51,019 bases of DNA, from the NCBI GenBank assembly GCA_905480125.1, contig CAJQPE010000039.1, positions 1-51,019 on the forward strand, in the 5' to 3' direction. The translations under genes were made by a program, and so were the position numbers. The notes under the pieces are model-generated. The model was not told where the DNA came from, searched no databases, and saw only the letters and a list, made by a program, of their open reading frames with translations. Of the stretch, positions 16,114 through 25,990 are shown piece after piece (the stretch's first letter is position 1; the number at the start of each line of letters is the position of its first letter). This stretch comes from an uncultured Flavobacteriales bacterium (lineage in GTDB: Bacteria; Bacteroidota; Bacteroidia; Flavobacteriales_G; NORP312).

Positions 16114-16143
16114 CAAATTTATCTAAAAAACCAAGGTTTACAA
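16114..16143 (-). promoter_or_regulatory. Promoter (TTG-N19-TAAATTTG) of the cytochrome oxidase block
   Basis: On the minus strand TTG (16143-16141) is followed after 19 nt by TAAATTTG (16121-16114), a near-ideal Bacteroidota promoter. Transcription would begin near 16108, leaving a leader of only about 14 nt before the TTG start of ctaB. Confidence 0.7.
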
Positions 16144-16192
16144 CTATACAAAGCTTATTTAGATGGGATATAAATTATGGCAATCGAATCAC

Positions 16193-17800
16193 TTAGAAAT
16201 CTCGATAGAGGTTTGAAAGAGAGGTTGATAATCCACCAAAAATATAATTAGTTGAATATGAGAAGTTAGCATTAGATTCAACCCGATTAAGAAAACCAAA
16301 TTGTATGGATAAATTTGATGCGGGTAAAACTACATAACCAACTTTTAGTTGATTGAAAAATATTTTGGAGGTAATTCCTTGGCCAGCATAGTTCTGATAT
16401 AAGTTTTCATAAGTTTGATAGTCTAAATATATATTTGATCCATAATTTGCAGAACCTGTGTCTTTTCCTAAAATTTGATAGATGTTTTTGAGCTCAATAT
16501 ACCAATGTCCTCTTTGAAAATTTAGAATTGAGATTATTTCATGAAAATTTGCACCTAAAACATGCGCTAACGGTTGATTCTCGTGACCATAGTTTAGAAG
16601 TCCCCCTGTATGGGAATAGGTGTATGGAGGTACGTAATTATATTCTGTTCGCCAATTGAGATTTTGGGTAAAAAAAGCATCGAACCATCTGTATCCTAAT
16701 TGAATAGCTTGCTTGTTTGCCCACCATCCCCATTCAGTTGTTTGCCTTTGAAGCCAATGATGTGTTATAGTAGTACGAACTTGAGATAATAGAAACTCGT
16801 CTAACATTATTTGTCCATATAGCATGTGATTAAAACCTGCATTTACTGATAAATTTAATCCCATTAAACTATTATCAGAAGAGCCAATTGAATACTCAAT
16901 GGGTCTGTAAAAAGATACGGGATTGAGGTAGCTAATGTCAAAACCGCGGTGTAAATTATCATCTTTTCCAGGCCAGATAACAGTTTCGAAAAAGGATGCA
17001 TTTAACCAGGGCGCAATATTCCAACTTAGATAATGAAACGCCCCAAACTTATCTGACATACTGAAATAATCAGAATAAGTAGATGAAGAAATATCTTTAA
17101 AATTCGAGTAGAGCTGAGTATATTTAAACTTGCCAATAGTCGTATTTATTCGAAAAAAAGTGTAATTATTAGCCACATCTGATAGTAGCATTGATCGATA
17201 TCCGTTCCCGAAAAAATTTTTCCCGTGGCCTAAAGTGAAATTAAACAGTTTTGAAGGGGAATATGATATGTAGCCTCCAAAGTTTCGATAGTTAATAGTG
17301 TTGTAATTAGTTTGATGAGCATATCCATTTCCTGGAACAATATTCGTTGCCTTTATCTGATCACTAATATACCTTGGGAATTTAGATACACCAGATTGAT
17401 AGTATCCGCTAATACCTAGCCTAGTGAAGTTCGCATTTAACAGCGCACCGCAGCTTCCATTTCCTAAAGCCAAAGTGGAAGTATCTTTCCCGTAGGCAAA
17501 AGTTCCAGAAATTAATGGCAGTATTTCAATAGAGCTTCTTTTTTCTTTAATGACTTTGAGTAAGTTCGGAAAATGATTTTTTGAATTAAAAACAGAATCT
17601 ATATCTATTATATTAGAAATCTCATTATTGTCGTATGGTTTTATTCCTGGATGAAAATTTAAACCTGGTTTATTAAGGGCTTTTTCTATGGGCAGCAGAG
17701 TTTCGTTATTTAGTAGCACATATGTTTGTCCGCACATAGAATGGGTAAACATAATACTGAGCCCAAGTAGCCAATAATATGGTCTAACATAAACTGACAA
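16193..17800 (-). CDS. Wzi/RemB-like outer-membrane capsule assembly or gliding protein
   Basis: A protein of 535 residues with a signal peptide (WLLGLSIMFTHSMCGQ). The body is an outer-membrane beta-barrel with the hallmark GHGKNFFGNGYRSMLLSDVA (about residue 194) and THTGGLLNYGHENQPLAHVLG further on. These are features of the Wzi-type capsule-anchoring family (PF14052), which includes the gliding protein RemB of Flavobacterium. It ends in an aromatic residue (NLYRDF). The start is a TTG placed 3 nt after the tagO stop, with no better ATG ahead of the signal peptide. A paralogue lies on the other side of tagO. A role in retaining surface polysaccharide or in motility is inferred. Confidence 0.8.
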   Translation of the reverse strand: MSVYVRPYYWLLGLSIMFTHSMCGQTYVLLNNETLLPIEKALNKPGLNFHPGIKPYDNNEISNIIDIDSVFNSKNHFPNLLKVIKEKRSSIEILPLISGTFAYGKDTSTLALGNGSCGALLNANFTRLGISGYYQSGVSKFPRYISDQIKATNIVPGNGYAHQTNYNTINYRNFGGYISYSPSKLFNFTLGHGKNFFGNGYRSMLLSDVANNYTFFRINTTIGKFKYTQLYSNFKDISSSTYSDYFSMSDKFGAFHYLSWNIAPWLNASFFETVIWPGKDDNLHRGFDISYLNPVSFYRPIEYSIGSSDNSLMGLNLSVNAGFNHMLYGQIMLDEFLLSQVRTTITHHWLQRQTTEWGWWANKQAIQLGYRWFDAFFTQNLNWRTEYNYVPPYTYSHTGGLLNYGHENQPLAHVLGANFHEIISILNFQRGHWYIELKNIYQILGKDTGSANYGSNIYLDYQTYENLYQNYAGQGITSKIFFNQLKVGYVVLPASNLSIQFGFLNRVESNANFSYSTNYIFGGLSTSLSNLYRDF

Positions 17801-17803
17801 AAT

Positions 17804-18886
17804 TTACTTTTTTCTGTTTTTCAAAGCGACTAAAGCAATTGGAATTTGTGCTATTAATACGGCCGCTAAACTTGTAATTAGAAGCTGAATGCTAGGTTCA
17901 AGTGAGTTCAGAAAAATAGGGATACAAATAATACAAATAGTATATATGTACAAGGTAATTGCCACCCAACCGTGGTTCATTCCTAAATCATTTAATCTAT
18001 GATGAATATGATTTCGGTCAGCAGAAAAAGGGGAAATCCCCCTTAAAGCTCGATAAACAAATATTCTTAATGTGTCAACCAATGGATAAGCAATGCATGC
18101 CATTGCAAATACTGGTTTGGAGATATGAAGTATTTCTTCAGGAAGTTCAGATGCATCAAATTCAATTAATTTGATAGAAAGCACGGAAATGATTAAGCCA
18201 ATAATTAGCGATCCAGCATCACCCATAAAGATTTTAGCAGGGTAAAAGTTAAAGAACAAAAATCCAAGTAAAGAACCCGCCAAAGCAAAAGCAAGGCTGG
18301 CATTTTCAATACCTCCTGCATAAAAAAACCATGCTCCGTATGCCAAGCATGCTATTGCGCCAACTCCAGCGGCTAATCCATCAACTCCATCAACTAGGTT
18401 GAATGCATTAACGATAACAGTGTATGTGAATACAGATAAGAAAATACTTGCCCATAGGTCAAGTGTATATATCCCAAAGAGACCATGCAGACTGGTTATT
18501 TGGATTTGTGCCATTATAACAAGTATGAAAGAAACTAGCAAGTGACCAGCTAATTTTTTCACAGCAGCTGTGCCAATAATATCATCTTTTACGCCAATAA
18601 AGAATAATATAAGCATTGATGCTCCGATATATTTAAAATCTTTTATTGCTACTGCTAGGTGATCAAATTCATGAATGTTTTCAAAAGGATACCAAAGAAA
18701 ATAGGCAAATAAAGTGCCTGCGAAGATCATAATACCACCGATGGAGGGAATTCTTCGTTTATGAGTTTTTCTAACTTTATCAGGCTCATCTACCAATCTT
18801 TTAAGAAAGGCAATCCTTATCAATGCAGGCAATGATAAGAGCACGATAACAAATGATGTGGCGAAGCCTAAAAGAATTGTATACAC
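17804..18886 (-). CDS. Undecaprenyl-phosphate sugar-1-phosphate transferase (WecA/TagO type)
   Basis: A membrane protein of 360 residues with about ten to eleven helices. It has the full set of polyprenyl-phosphate transferase motifs: the DEPDKVRKTHKRRIPSIGG N-terminal loop, NAFNLVDGVDGLAAG near residue 163, GDAGSL near 223 and DRNHIHHRL near 293. It links an N-acetylhexosamine-1-phosphate from UDP-sugar to undecaprenyl phosphate, the first membrane step of O-antigen, capsule or teichoic-type polymers. The HIHH form points to the WecA/TagO branch rather than MraY. The start is GTG. It sits between two Wzi/RemB-like genes with gaps of 3 and 15 nt, a single transcript. Confidence 0.92.
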   Translation of the reverse strand: MYTILLGFATSFVIVLLSLPALIRIAFLKRLVDEPDKVRKTHKRRIPSIGGIMIFAGTLFAYFLWYPFENIHEFDHLAVAIKDFKYIGASMLILFFIGVKDDIIGTAAVKKLAGHLLVSFILVIMAQIQITSLHGLFGIYTLDLWASIFLSVFTYTVIVNAFNLVDGVDGLAAGVGAIACLAYGAWFFYAGGIENASLAFALAGSLLGFLFFNFYPAKIFMGDAGSLIIGLIISVLSIKLIEFDASELPEEILHISKPVFAMACIAYPLVDTLRIFVYRALRGISPFSADRNHIHHRLNDLGMNHGWVAITLYIYTICIICIPIFLNSLEPSIQLLITSLAAVLIAQIPIALVALKNRKK

Positions 18887-18901
18887 AGAAGCTAAAGTAG
18901 G

Positions 18902-20503
18902 TTAAAAGTCATAATATAAATTTCTTAAAGAAGTTCTAAAGCCTATATAAACATATGTTGAAGATGAACTATTGGTGCTCTCTAAACGCCTTTTAGTTAT
19001 ACCTGCAACGATATTCATATTATAATTTGGGTTAATCATATATCCAAGTTGGAGATCTATAAAAGACAGTGCAGAACTGGAGGGAATAATTTGCTCTGGA
19101 GAAGCAGTCGAATTTGACTTAAAAATATCTGTACCCCAATTGTATAATCCTTCATCGTTAGTAAATTGGGCGGTAATATATTTTGCTTGAAAGAAAACAT
19201 CTTTAAAATTATAATTTATAATACCAAGTGCTTCGGAAAAGCCTGCCCCATATATATGAGCTAATGGCTGACCATAATGGCCATAGTTTTGAATAGGTTG
19301 ATTATGCGAATAGGTAAAAGGCATGGCACTGTTATACTCTAATCGAAAAGAAAGGTTCTTAACTAATCCACCAAAGTTGTAAATTTTTAACCCAGCTTGG
19401 TAACCAAACTTCTTGCTCCCGTCATAAACACCTTGGCCATAAATAGTTAGATAGTTCATCGGGGTTATTTTAAGGTTAATTCCTAGTAGAGTATTGTTTT
19501 CACCATTGGTTCCAAATGCTAAACTATTTACACCAATTAATGGATTAACTTCTATTGCGTTAAAGGGCACTGAGGTTAATGAATCAGGATCCCAGGTTTG
19601 GAAAATTGTTCCTTCGAAAAAACCAATTTGTATTCGGTCTATTGGCGCCCAGCTGAGGTAATGAAACGACCCGCTTTTGGTAATGTATTGTTGTTCTGTG
19701 GCAATTGTTGTAGGCACCCTATCTATATGTTTTAATGAGCTATATATGTTAGAGTATTGCCATTTTTTTTGTTTTCCAAACTTAGAAGTAATTTTAACAA
19801 AAGGGTAATTAAAGGCAACATCTGAAAGTAACATGGAGCGGTATCCCTCCCCAATAAAATTTTTTCCATAACCGAGCTGAATATTCAAATATGAATTTGG
19901 AGAATAGCTCATATTAGCTAATGACATACCATAGTCAAAACCACCATTTTTAAAAGATTTGGCTCTGCCTTGACCTGGCACAATGCCATAAGCAGGGTAA
20001 AGTGGGTCTGTGTTTTTGTCGCGAGTGTAAGAATCTACATATGAGGGGAAATAGGCTTGAGATTCGTAAAATGATGTTGAAAAAGAAACGTGCTTACCCA
20101 AGTCTCCTTGAACAAGAATTCCTCTAGTATTTTTGTAAAGATTTGTTGTGTCTGGTAGTGTAGAATTTTCTCGGCCATATTCCATGTTTATAACTGGATC
20201 AATGGCAAAGTTGAAATTATCTTGTTGGAAATGAATAAAGTGCTCGGATTTTAATTTTCGACCTAACCAACGCAAGCGTTCTGCTCTTCCGATATATTCG
20301 TTTTGTTTAGCGGACAAAGAATCCGCGTTGTAATCTGATTTTAAAATAGGGCGAATTCCTGAGTGTACTTTATTGTCTACTCTATTAAAGTTTGCCTCTT
20401 CCCATCTAGTAAATTGCTGATTTATAGGCAGTAGCTTTTGTTGTGCGCTCGAAAAAGCCGGAAAAAACAAGAATATGGCCGCCAAAAAACGCATTTGATG
20501 CAT
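18902..20503 (-). CDS. Wzi/RemB-like outer-membrane protein, second paralogue
   Basis: A protein of 533 residues from the ATG at 20503; the ATG at 20494 (MRFLAAIFLFFPAFSSAQ) gives a neater signal peptide and is an equal candidate. It repeats the signatures of its neighbour: GYGKNFIGEGYRSMLLSDVA near residue 210, TYSHNQPIQNYGHYGQPLAH near 400 and the end SLRNLYYDF. The two are therefore tandem paralogues separated by tagO, each presumably an outer-membrane barrel of the capsule assembly Wzi or RemB family. A variable loop near residues 465-475 (SNSTASPEQII) is encoded by the 31-bp sequence shared with 5832-5921. Confidence 0.8.
   Translation of the reverse strand: MHQMRFLAAIFLFFPAFSSAQQKLLPINQQFTRWEEANFNRVDNKVHSGIRPILKSDYNADSLSAKQNEYIGRAERLRWLGRKLKSEHFIHFQQDNFNFAIDPVINMEYGRENSTLPDTTNLYKNTRGILVQGDLGKHVSFSTSFYESQAYFPSYVDSYTRDKNTDPLYPAYGIVPGQGRAKSFKNGGFDYGMSLANMSYSPNSYLNIQLGYGKNFIGEGYRSMLLSDVAFNYPFVKITSKFGKQKKWQYSNIYSSLKHIDRVPTTIATEQQYITKSGSFHYLSWAPIDRIQIGFFEGTIFQTWDPDSLTSVPFNAIEVNPLIGVNSLAFGTNGENNTLLGINLKITPMNYLTIYGQGVYDGSKKFGYQAGLKIYNFGGLVKNLSFRLEYNSAMPFTYSHNQPIQNYGHYGQPLAHIYGAGFSEALGIINYNFKDVFFQAKYITAQFTNDEGLYNWGTDIFKSNSTASPEQIIPSSSALSFIDLQLGYMINPNYNMNIVAGITKRRLESTNSSSSTYVYIGFRTSLRNLYYDF
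19081..19111. repeat. Continuous copy of the sequence split at 5832-5921
   Basis: This 31-nt stretch inside the second Wzi/RemB-like gene begins AGGGAATAATTTGCTCTGG and continues AGAAGCAGTCGA. Both halves recur in order between the ankyrin and PID-CTERM-like genes, separated there by about 56 nt. It encodes part of a variable loop. Confidence 0.4.
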
Positions 20504-20543
20504 TTATACGTATATCGAGCGAAAGGTTGCGATAATAATAGTC

Positions 20544-21482
20544 TTATACTAAAGCCTCAGAATGTTGTACTTCTTCATATACCATTTTTATACCTTCTTC
20601 CAATTCAATTTTATGTTTCCACCCTAAATCGTGAGCTTTAGAAACATCCAATAGTTTGCGCGGGGTGCCATCAGGTTTTGAAGAATCCCATACTAATTTC
20701 CCATTAAAACCAATTACCTTTTTAATTAATTCGGCTAGTTCTTTAATGGTAATGTCTTTTCCAGTTCCGATATTAACTAATTCTTTTTCGTTATAATTTT
20801 CCATAAGAAAAAGACAAGCAATAGCTAAATCATCTACATGAAGAAATTCTCGCATTGGAGCACCAGTTCCCCAAATTTCAACGTTTGGTTTGCCTGTTAT
20901 TTTTGCAGTATGAAACTTTCTTATCAAAGCGGGAAGAACATGCGAATTGTTAAGGTCATAATTATCATTAGTGCCATATAAATTAGTAGGCATAGCCGAA
21001 ATAAAGTTGCAATTATATTGGTCGCGATAGGTTTCACAGAGCTTAATACCTGCTATTTTTGCAATGGCATATGGTTCGTTAGTTTGTTCTAAAAATCCAG
21101 AAAGCAAGTACTCTTCTTTAAGCGGCTGAGGGGCTAGTTTCGGATAAATACAAGAAGAACCTAAAAACAACAGTTTGTTAACGCCAATTTTATACGCCGA
21201 ATGAATGATATTCGCTTCTATTAGTAGATTCTTGTATAGAAAATCCGCACGATAAACATTGTTGGCATGGATACCACCAACTTTAGCTGCAGCAAGAAAA
21301 ACAAATTCAGGTTTTTCTTCTTCAAAGAAATTACTAACGGCTTCTTGATTGGTTAAATCGAGTTCTGCTGATGTCCTGCAAATAATGTTTGAGTAGCATT
21401 CAGTTTCGAGAGCTCTAATAATAGATGAGCCAACCATTCCGCTATGACCAGCAACATATATTTTAGAGTCTTTATTCATCAT
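20544..21482 (-). CDS. fcl: GDP-L-fucose synthase
   Basis: A protein of 312 residues of the short-chain dehydrogenase fold. It has the dinucleotide motif [13 protein letters not shown] at the N-terminus, the phrase [20 protein letters not shown] near residue 108 and the catalytic YAIAK (YxxxK) near 137. It carries out the epimerase and reductase steps converting GDP-4-keto-6-deoxymannose to GDP-L-fucose. The ATG at 21482 (or 21479) is preferred over a GTG two codons further upstream. The start overlaps the gmd stop by 11 nt, so the two pathway enzymes are coupled. The product feeds surface polysaccharide. Confidence 0.94.
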   Translation of the reverse strand: MMNKDSKIYVAGHSGMVGSSIIRALETECYSNIICRTSAELDLTNQEAVSNFFEEEKPEFVFLAAAKVGGIHANNVYRADFLYKNLLIEANIIHSAYKIGVNKLLFLGSSCIYPKLAPQPLKEEYLLSGFLEQTNEPYAIAKIAGIKLCETYRDQYNCNFISAMPTNLYGTNDNYDLNNSHVLPALIRKFHTAKITGKPNVEIWGTGAPMREFLHVDDLAIACLFLMENYNEKELVNIGTGKDITIKELAELIKKVIGFNGKLVWDSSKPDGTPRKLLDVSKAHDLGWKHKIELEEGIKMVYEEVQHSEALV

Positions 21483-22563
21483 TTGCACTCAAAACACCAT
21501 GACCACCTTCCATTAGATATTTATCTTTTTCAAATAAAGCAATATCGGATTGTACCATTATACTTACTAATTCCTCAAGGTTGTGTTTTGGTTTCCACCC
21601 TAATTCTTTTTCTGCTTTAGACGCATCTCCAATTAAAAGTTCTACTTCGGTAGGACGAAAGTAGCGCTCATCAATTTCAACCAATATTCCACCAGTGGCT
21701 TTGTTAGTTCCTTTTTCGTTGATGTCTTTCCCCGTCCATTCAACATCAATTCCTGCTTCTTTAAAAGCCATATCAATAAATGTTCTAACATCATGTGTTT
21801 CTCCAGTTGCCAAGACATAATCGTCAGCTGTTTCTTGCTGCAGCATCAACCACATGCCCTCAACGTAATCTTTTGCATGTCCCCAATCTCGTTTTGCATC
21901 TAGATTGCCAACATATAATTTTTTCTGTAAACCAAGTTTTATACGAGCAACTGCACGAGTAATTTTTCTAGTGACAAAAGTTTCTCCTCTCAAAGGACTT
22001 TCATGATTGAAAAGTATCCCGTTACAAGCATAAATCCCATATGCTTCTCTATAGTTTTTTACAATCCAAAAGCCATACAATTTTGCAACAGCATAGGGAC
22101 TTCTGGGGTAAAATGGGGTTGTCTCACTTTGCGGAACTTCCTGTACTTTACCGTATAATTCAGAAGTGGAAGCTTGATAAAATTTAGTTTTCTTTTCTAA
22201 TCTCAATATCCGAATTGCTTCAAGAATACGGAGTGTGCCAATTGCGTCTGTGTTAGCAGTATATTCGGGTACCTCGAATGAAACTTGAACATGTGATTGT
22301 GCTGCAAGGTTGTAAATTTCGTCTGGCTGCGTTTCTTGAATGATTCTAACTAAATTTGATGAATCTGTTAAATCACCGTAATGAAGAAAGAAGTTTACAT
22401 TTTCTTCGTGTTGGTCTCGATACAAATGATTGATTCTGTCAGTATTCAATGAAGAACTTCTTCTTTTTACACCGTGTACGATATAATCTTTTTCTAAAAG
22501 TAATTCAGCTAGATATGCTCCATCTTGCCCAGTAATTCCCGTTATCAGCGCTACTTTTTTCAT
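21472..22563 (-). CDS. gmd: GDP-mannose 4,6-dehydratase
   Basis: A protein of 363 residues with the N-terminal motif [19 protein letters not shown], the GDP-mannose-specific [15 protein letters not shown] segment near residue 31, the [17 protein letters not shown] block near 131 and the catalytic [13 protein letters not shown] near 153. It makes GDP-4-keto-6-deoxy-D-mannose, the substrate of the fucose synthase encoded immediately downstream with an overlap. A candidate -7 element is at 22582-22589. The four genes down to the first Wzi/RemB-like gene follow on the same strand and may be one transcript. Confidence 0.96.
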   Translation of the reverse strand: MKKVALITGITGQDGAYLAELLLEKDYIVHGVKRRSSSLNTDRINHLYRDQHEENVNFFLHYGDLTDSSNLVRIIQETQPDEIYNLAAQSHVQVSFEVPEYTANTDAIGTLRILEAIRILRLEKKTKFYQASTSELYGKVQEVPQSETTPFYPRSPYAVAKLYGFWIVKNYREAYGIYACNGILFNHESPLRGETFVTRKITRAVARIKLGLQKKLYVGNLDAKRDWGHAKDYVEGMWLMLQQETADDYVLATGETHDVRTFIDMAFKEAGIDVEWTGKDINEKGTNKATGGILVEIDERYFRPTEVELLIGDASKAEKELGWKPKHNLEELVSIMVQSDIALFEKDKYLMEGGHGVLSANDE

Positions 22564-22581
22564 CTACAAATTTTAGGATAA

Positions 22582-22589
22582 CAAATTTA
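22582..22589 (-). promoter_or_regulatory. Candidate -7 promoter element for gmd
   Basis: The minus strand reads TAAATTTG, 18 nt upstream of the gmd ATG at 22563. It matches TAnnTTTG, but no TTG lies at a good -33 distance. Confidence 0.45.
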
Positions 22590-22609
22590 GTTAAAAAAGT
22601 GACGAAATC

Positions 22610-23869
22610 TTATTGGCTTGGAACATTTGCAGAAGAGCCTTCTTCTATCGATTTCGTGTCTAATGCATCTCTTAAACCATTGCCAACGAGCATGAAAGAT
22701 AATACCATAATCATGATGGCAATACCAGGTAAAATGGCCAAATAAGCTTTCCCCGTTGTTATAAAACCTTGGTGTTCATTTATCATTCTTCCCCAAGAAG
22801 CCATTGGAGGTTGGACTCCTATACCTAGATAGCTTAATCCAGCTTCAATTAAAATAGCAGAGGCAAAATTAGCAGCAGAAATAACAATTACCGGCCCCAT
22901 AACATTAGGCAAAACATGTCGTATCACGATTCGAGCGTTACCAAACCCAAGTGCTTTTCCTGCTTCAATAAATTCCTGTTCTCTTAAACTCATTACTTGA
23001 CCCCGAACAACGCGAGCAACTTCAACCCACATTGTTAAACCCACAGCGATAAAAATTTGATAGAAACCTTTACCAAGTGCGAATGTAATTGCAATGACCA
23101 ATAATAAAGTTGGTATTGACCAAACAACATTAATTATCCACATTATTGCATCATCAATCCATCCCCTAAAATAACCTCCGATAGAGCCCAAAAGGATTCC
23201 GATTAAAAGTGATATTACAACAGAAATAAAGCCAACTGATAGTGAAACAAGAGTTCCTGCCATTAGTCTAGATTGTAAATCTCTTCCAAATTGATCCGTA
23301 CCTAACCAATAGTTTTTTTTATAAATGTGCTTTTCGACAACCTCTTTTTGAAGATCTGTGATCGAACGAGTAATCCTTCCTTCATTAAGAACATAGAAGC
23401 TGATGTTACCTTGCCCATCTTCACTGTACTTATTGTTTGAATCTACGGAGTATATAATGTCAGCAAGTTTTAGGGGTATTTTTTTTCCTGTAAAGTCTTT
23501 ATTTTTACCCGTATATACTTCAACAATTATGTCGCTTCCTGTAAATTCATAACTATAAATAGGGATAGATTTATATTCATCTTCCCGACCTCCATTCATC
23601 ATCCGCCAAATAAATGATGGTCTTTCAATGTCTTTATTTTTTCTATACCGAATCATTTCAACCTCAAAACCAGGGTTCTTTTTTGCTAATTCTAATATTT
23701 GTGTATTAGAATTAACAGTAAAATCTGGTCGAATCAATGACCCACAAATTGTAATAAAAGCCGCTAAGGCTATTACTAGCATCCCGAAAACGGCAATCTT
23801 ATTCTTTTTTAGCTTTTGCCAAGCATAAAAGGACAGCGAATGAGAGTATTTATCTTTTTTATTAGACAT
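22610..23869 (-). CDS. ABC transporter permease (OppC/DppC type) with enlarged first periplasmic loop
   Basis: A protein of 419 residues. The first helix (IAVFGMLVIALAAFITICGS) is followed by an enlarged periplasmic segment of about 150 residues (about 50-195). The permease core follows, opening with YWLGTDQFGRDLQSRLMAGT and containing the EAA loop EAGKALGFGNARIVIRHVLP and five helices. The core matches OppC/DppC subunits of peptide or nickel ABC importers. The partner permease, ATPase and binding protein are not in the window, which is common in Bacteroidota where these genes are scattered. It starts 2 nt after the GT2 gene, so the three genes from 25970 down form one unit. Confidence 0.88.
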   Translation of the reverse strand: MSNKKDKYSHSLSFYAWQKLKKNKIAVFGMLVIALAAFITICGSLIRPDFTVNSNTQILELAKKNPGFEVEMIRYRKNKDIERPSFIWRMMNGGREDEYKSIPIYSYEFTGSDIIVEVYTGKNKDFTGKKIPLKLADIIYSVDSNNKYSEDGQGNISFYVLNEGRITRSITDLQKEVVEKHIYKKNYWLGTDQFGRDLQSRLMAGTLVSLSVGFISVVISLLIGILLGSIGGYFRGWIDDAIMWIINVVWSIPTLLLVIAITFALGKGFYQIFIAVGLTMWVEVARVVRGQVMSLREQEFIEAGKALGFGNARIVIRHVLPNVMGPVIVISAANFASAILIEAGLSYLGIGVQPPMASWGRMINEHQGFITTGKAYLAILPGIAIMIMVLSFMLVGNGLRDALDTKSIEEGSSANVPSQ

Positions 23870-23871
23870 AA

Positions 23872-24987
23872 TTAATATTGCCTTCCTTTCCAGGAATAAC
23901 CCTTGATTAAGCTTGATGCTGCTATAATTGGAATAGTAAGCACATTAAATATTTCTGTAATTACAATCAACCAAAGTAGCCTTTTTTCCCTAAAAAATCT
24001 GGCCACCAAAAATAAAAACAAAAAATCAATAAAGCATTTAAGAACAAATGGAATCATAAAAAACCCTATCAATTTTATATTTACTACGCCCAGGATTAAT
24101 AGAATTAGCAATAATGAGTTAGAGAGAAAGATAATGAGCCCTAAAACTTTTGAAAAAGTATTTTGATGACTACTGATTTTTGATGCCCAACGAATTCTTT
24201 GATTAAGGTATTTAGCTAAGTTTTTTTGGGGCGCAGTGCGAACTGTACAATCAATATTTTTCAGTATCTTGATCGAATTAGGATAAACATTATTGAATTT
24301 ATTCATAAGCAAAATATCGTCTCCTGTGGGGACATTGTCAATAAGATAATAACCATTAAGATCTGTAAATGTTTTTTTTTCAAAAATTAGATTCGCACCA
24401 TTACTCAATATTTTATGATTATGAGCGTGGGTTGAAATAGCGGTGCCTGTGAGACTTAGAAAGTCTAACGCTTGTATTTTGTCAAAGATGTTTTGATAGT
24501 TAAAAAGTACGGGGCCAACAATCATTTTGGCGTTTGTTTCACAATAAAATTGATTAATGCATTTTAGCCAAGAGGATTGGAAGTTGCAATCTGCGTCTGT
24601 TGTAATAATTATTGGATTATTGGCCATCGCAATTCCTAACTCTAGTGCAGCTTTTTTACCTTTTTTTTTTAAATCAAATAGTTTTGCGTTAGATAAATTT
24701 TTAATTTTTTCAGCTGTAATATGTGCCGAGTTATCGGTTGAATTATCGTTTACTAGAATTAGCTCAAAAAAATCTGTGGGGTAGTTGAGTTCACTTAACG
24801 ATTGAATACAAGTCTCTATTGATTCTTTTTCATTACGAAAAGGAATGATTATTGAAAATTTGGCAGCTGGGTGTTGGATTCGTACCGTGTTGGAATTTGA
24901 TTTTAACCATCCCATAATTAGATAAAGCACAAGAAGTAAATAGCTAGAAAAAATCGTGATAATAGTTAATAACAGAAAGTGTATCAT
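23872..24987 (-). CDS. Family 2 glycosyltransferase, membrane-bound
   Basis: A protein of 371 residues. An N-terminal helix (about 4-26) precedes a GT-A domain with FSIIIPFRNEKESIETCIQS, the nucleotide-sugar-binding ILVNDNSTDNS near 76, the DxD-like TTDADCNF near 130 and the processive-type QRIRW motif near 263. Two to three helices follow at the C-terminus. The QxxRW motif is seen in membrane glycosyltransferases that extend or transfer sugars to lipids. It overlaps the flippase-like gene by 4 nt (ATGA), so the two very likely act together on a lipid-linked product. The sugar and acceptor are unknown. Confidence 0.9.
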   Translation of the reverse strand: MIHFLLLTIITIFSSYLLLVLYLIMGWLKSNSNTVRIQHPAAKFSIIIPFRNEKESIETCIQSLSELNYPTDFFELILVNDNSTDNSAHITAEKIKNLSNAKLFDLKKKGKKAALELGIAMANNPIIITTDADCNFQSSWLKCINQFYCETNAKMIVGPVLFNYQNIFDKIQALDFLSLTGTAISTHAHNHKILSNGANLIFEKKTFTDLNGYYLIDNVPTGDDILLMNKFNNVYPNSIKILKNIDCTVRTAPQKNLAKYLNQRIRWASKISSHQNTFSKVLGLIIFLSNSLLLILLILGVVNIKLIGFFMIPFVLKCFIDFLFLFLVARFFREKRLLWLIVITEIFNVLTIPIIAASSLIKGYSWKGRQY

Positions 24988-25970
24988 TTCCTATTCGATT
25001 TAACAAATTTTGCTTGGAAAATAAACCCAACGCCCAACAAAGAAGGGATAGCTATATTAATTAGCCACAATGTAAATGTAGCTGAAATAATCCCAATTTG
25101 ATTGACGCTAAACAAACCAATAAATAACAGTGAAGTAGCCTCACGAATTCCAATTTCTATTAATGCAGGAGTAGGTATTGTAGCGATTACAAAAAATGCA
25201 GCGCTAATGGCAATTATTGCATTTACTAGAGATATGTCTACGTTAAAAATATGCAACAGAATAATGAATTGTGTCGTAAATATTAAGTATCTACCAAAGC
25301 TGAAGTAGAGGGTGTTTTTTAGCTCGCTGAATGAATACGTTTTAAAAACGTGTGCATATTTAGTAAGGCGATTTAATACTTTGATGTTTTTTGTAATAGT
25401 AAAAATTAAAGATGAATTAAAATAAAAGATTGGGGCCATGGTTACAATGCAAAACAGAATAATACAAAGTGAATATTGCATTATTGACTCTATATTAAAT
25501 CGATTTTGTAATAGCAAGGTAATTAGCGCTAGCCCTCCAAAAAAAATGGTAATGGTTAGCTGACTTAGACTTCCTATTATCGTAATTAATGCCGCTTTTA
25601 TTCTATCGGCATTGTTGATATAAGCAATTCTACCTAAAAATTCTCCAGTTCGATTGGGCATAATAGCAGAAATTGTAATACCAGAAAGAATTGCTTTAAC
25701 AGCATTAGTGATGGATACATCCTCAATTTTACGCACTAAATATTGCCATTTTTTTGTTTCAAGAAACCAATTGATTGGCATCAATAATATGGACAGAAAG
25801 AGACCTAAACTTGTAAATTGGTTTGAAGAGAGTAGGATATAATAAGATTGTATTTTATCTATATCTTCATTTTTAAAAATTTCCGTATAGAGAAACCAGA
25901 GTGCGCAAATAACTATAGCTAACTTAACAATCAAGGACACTATTTTAATAGCTTTGTTATTCAACTTCAT
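24984..25970 (-). CDS. Flippase-like / lysylphosphatidylglycerol synthase TM-domain family protein
   Basis: An integral membrane protein of 328 residues with about eight helices. It matches the UPF0104/LPG-synthase TM family (PF03706), with the conserved early phrase [17 protein letters not shown], then [20 protein letters not shown] and the late [19 protein letters not shown]. Family members are often paired with GT2 enzymes and are thought to move or modify lipid-linked intermediates. Here the GT2 gene overlaps its stop. The -7 element at 25978-25985 lies so close to the ATG that the message would be nearly leaderless. Confidence 0.87.
   Translation of the reverse strand: MKLNNKAIKIVSLIVKLAIVICALWFLYTEIFKNEDIDKIQSYYILLSSNQFTSLGLFLSILLMPINWFLETKKWQYLVRKIEDVSITNAVKAILSGITISAIMPNRTGEFLGRIAYINNADRIKAALITIIGSLSQLTITIFFGGLALITLLLQNRFNIESIMQYSLCIILFCIVTMAPIFYFNSSLIFTITKNIKVLNRLTKYAHVFKTYSFSELKNTLYFSFGRYLIFTTQFIILLHIFNVDISLVNAIIAISAAFFVIATIPTPALIEIGIREATSLLFIGLFSVNQIGIISATFTLWLINIAIPSLLGVGFIFQAKFVKSNRK
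25949..25956 (+). promoter_or_regulatory. Candidate -7 promoter element for ruvC
   Basis: TAGCTTTG matches TAnnTTTG on the plus strand, 34 nt before the TTG start of ruvC. It lies inside the first codons of the divergent flippase-like gene, so the two transcription units overlap at their 5' ends. No clear -33 TTG is seen. Confidence 0.4.
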
Positions 25971-25977
25971 ACAAGTG

Positions 25978-25985
25978 CAAAAGTA
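25978..25985 (-). promoter_or_regulatory. -7 promoter element of the flippase/GT2/permease unit
   Basis: The minus strand reads TACTTTTG ending at 25978, only 7 nt before the ATG at 25970. Transcription would be expected to begin at or within a few bases of the start codon, implying a leaderless message. Confidence 0.55.
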
Positions 25986-25990
25986 GTTTA

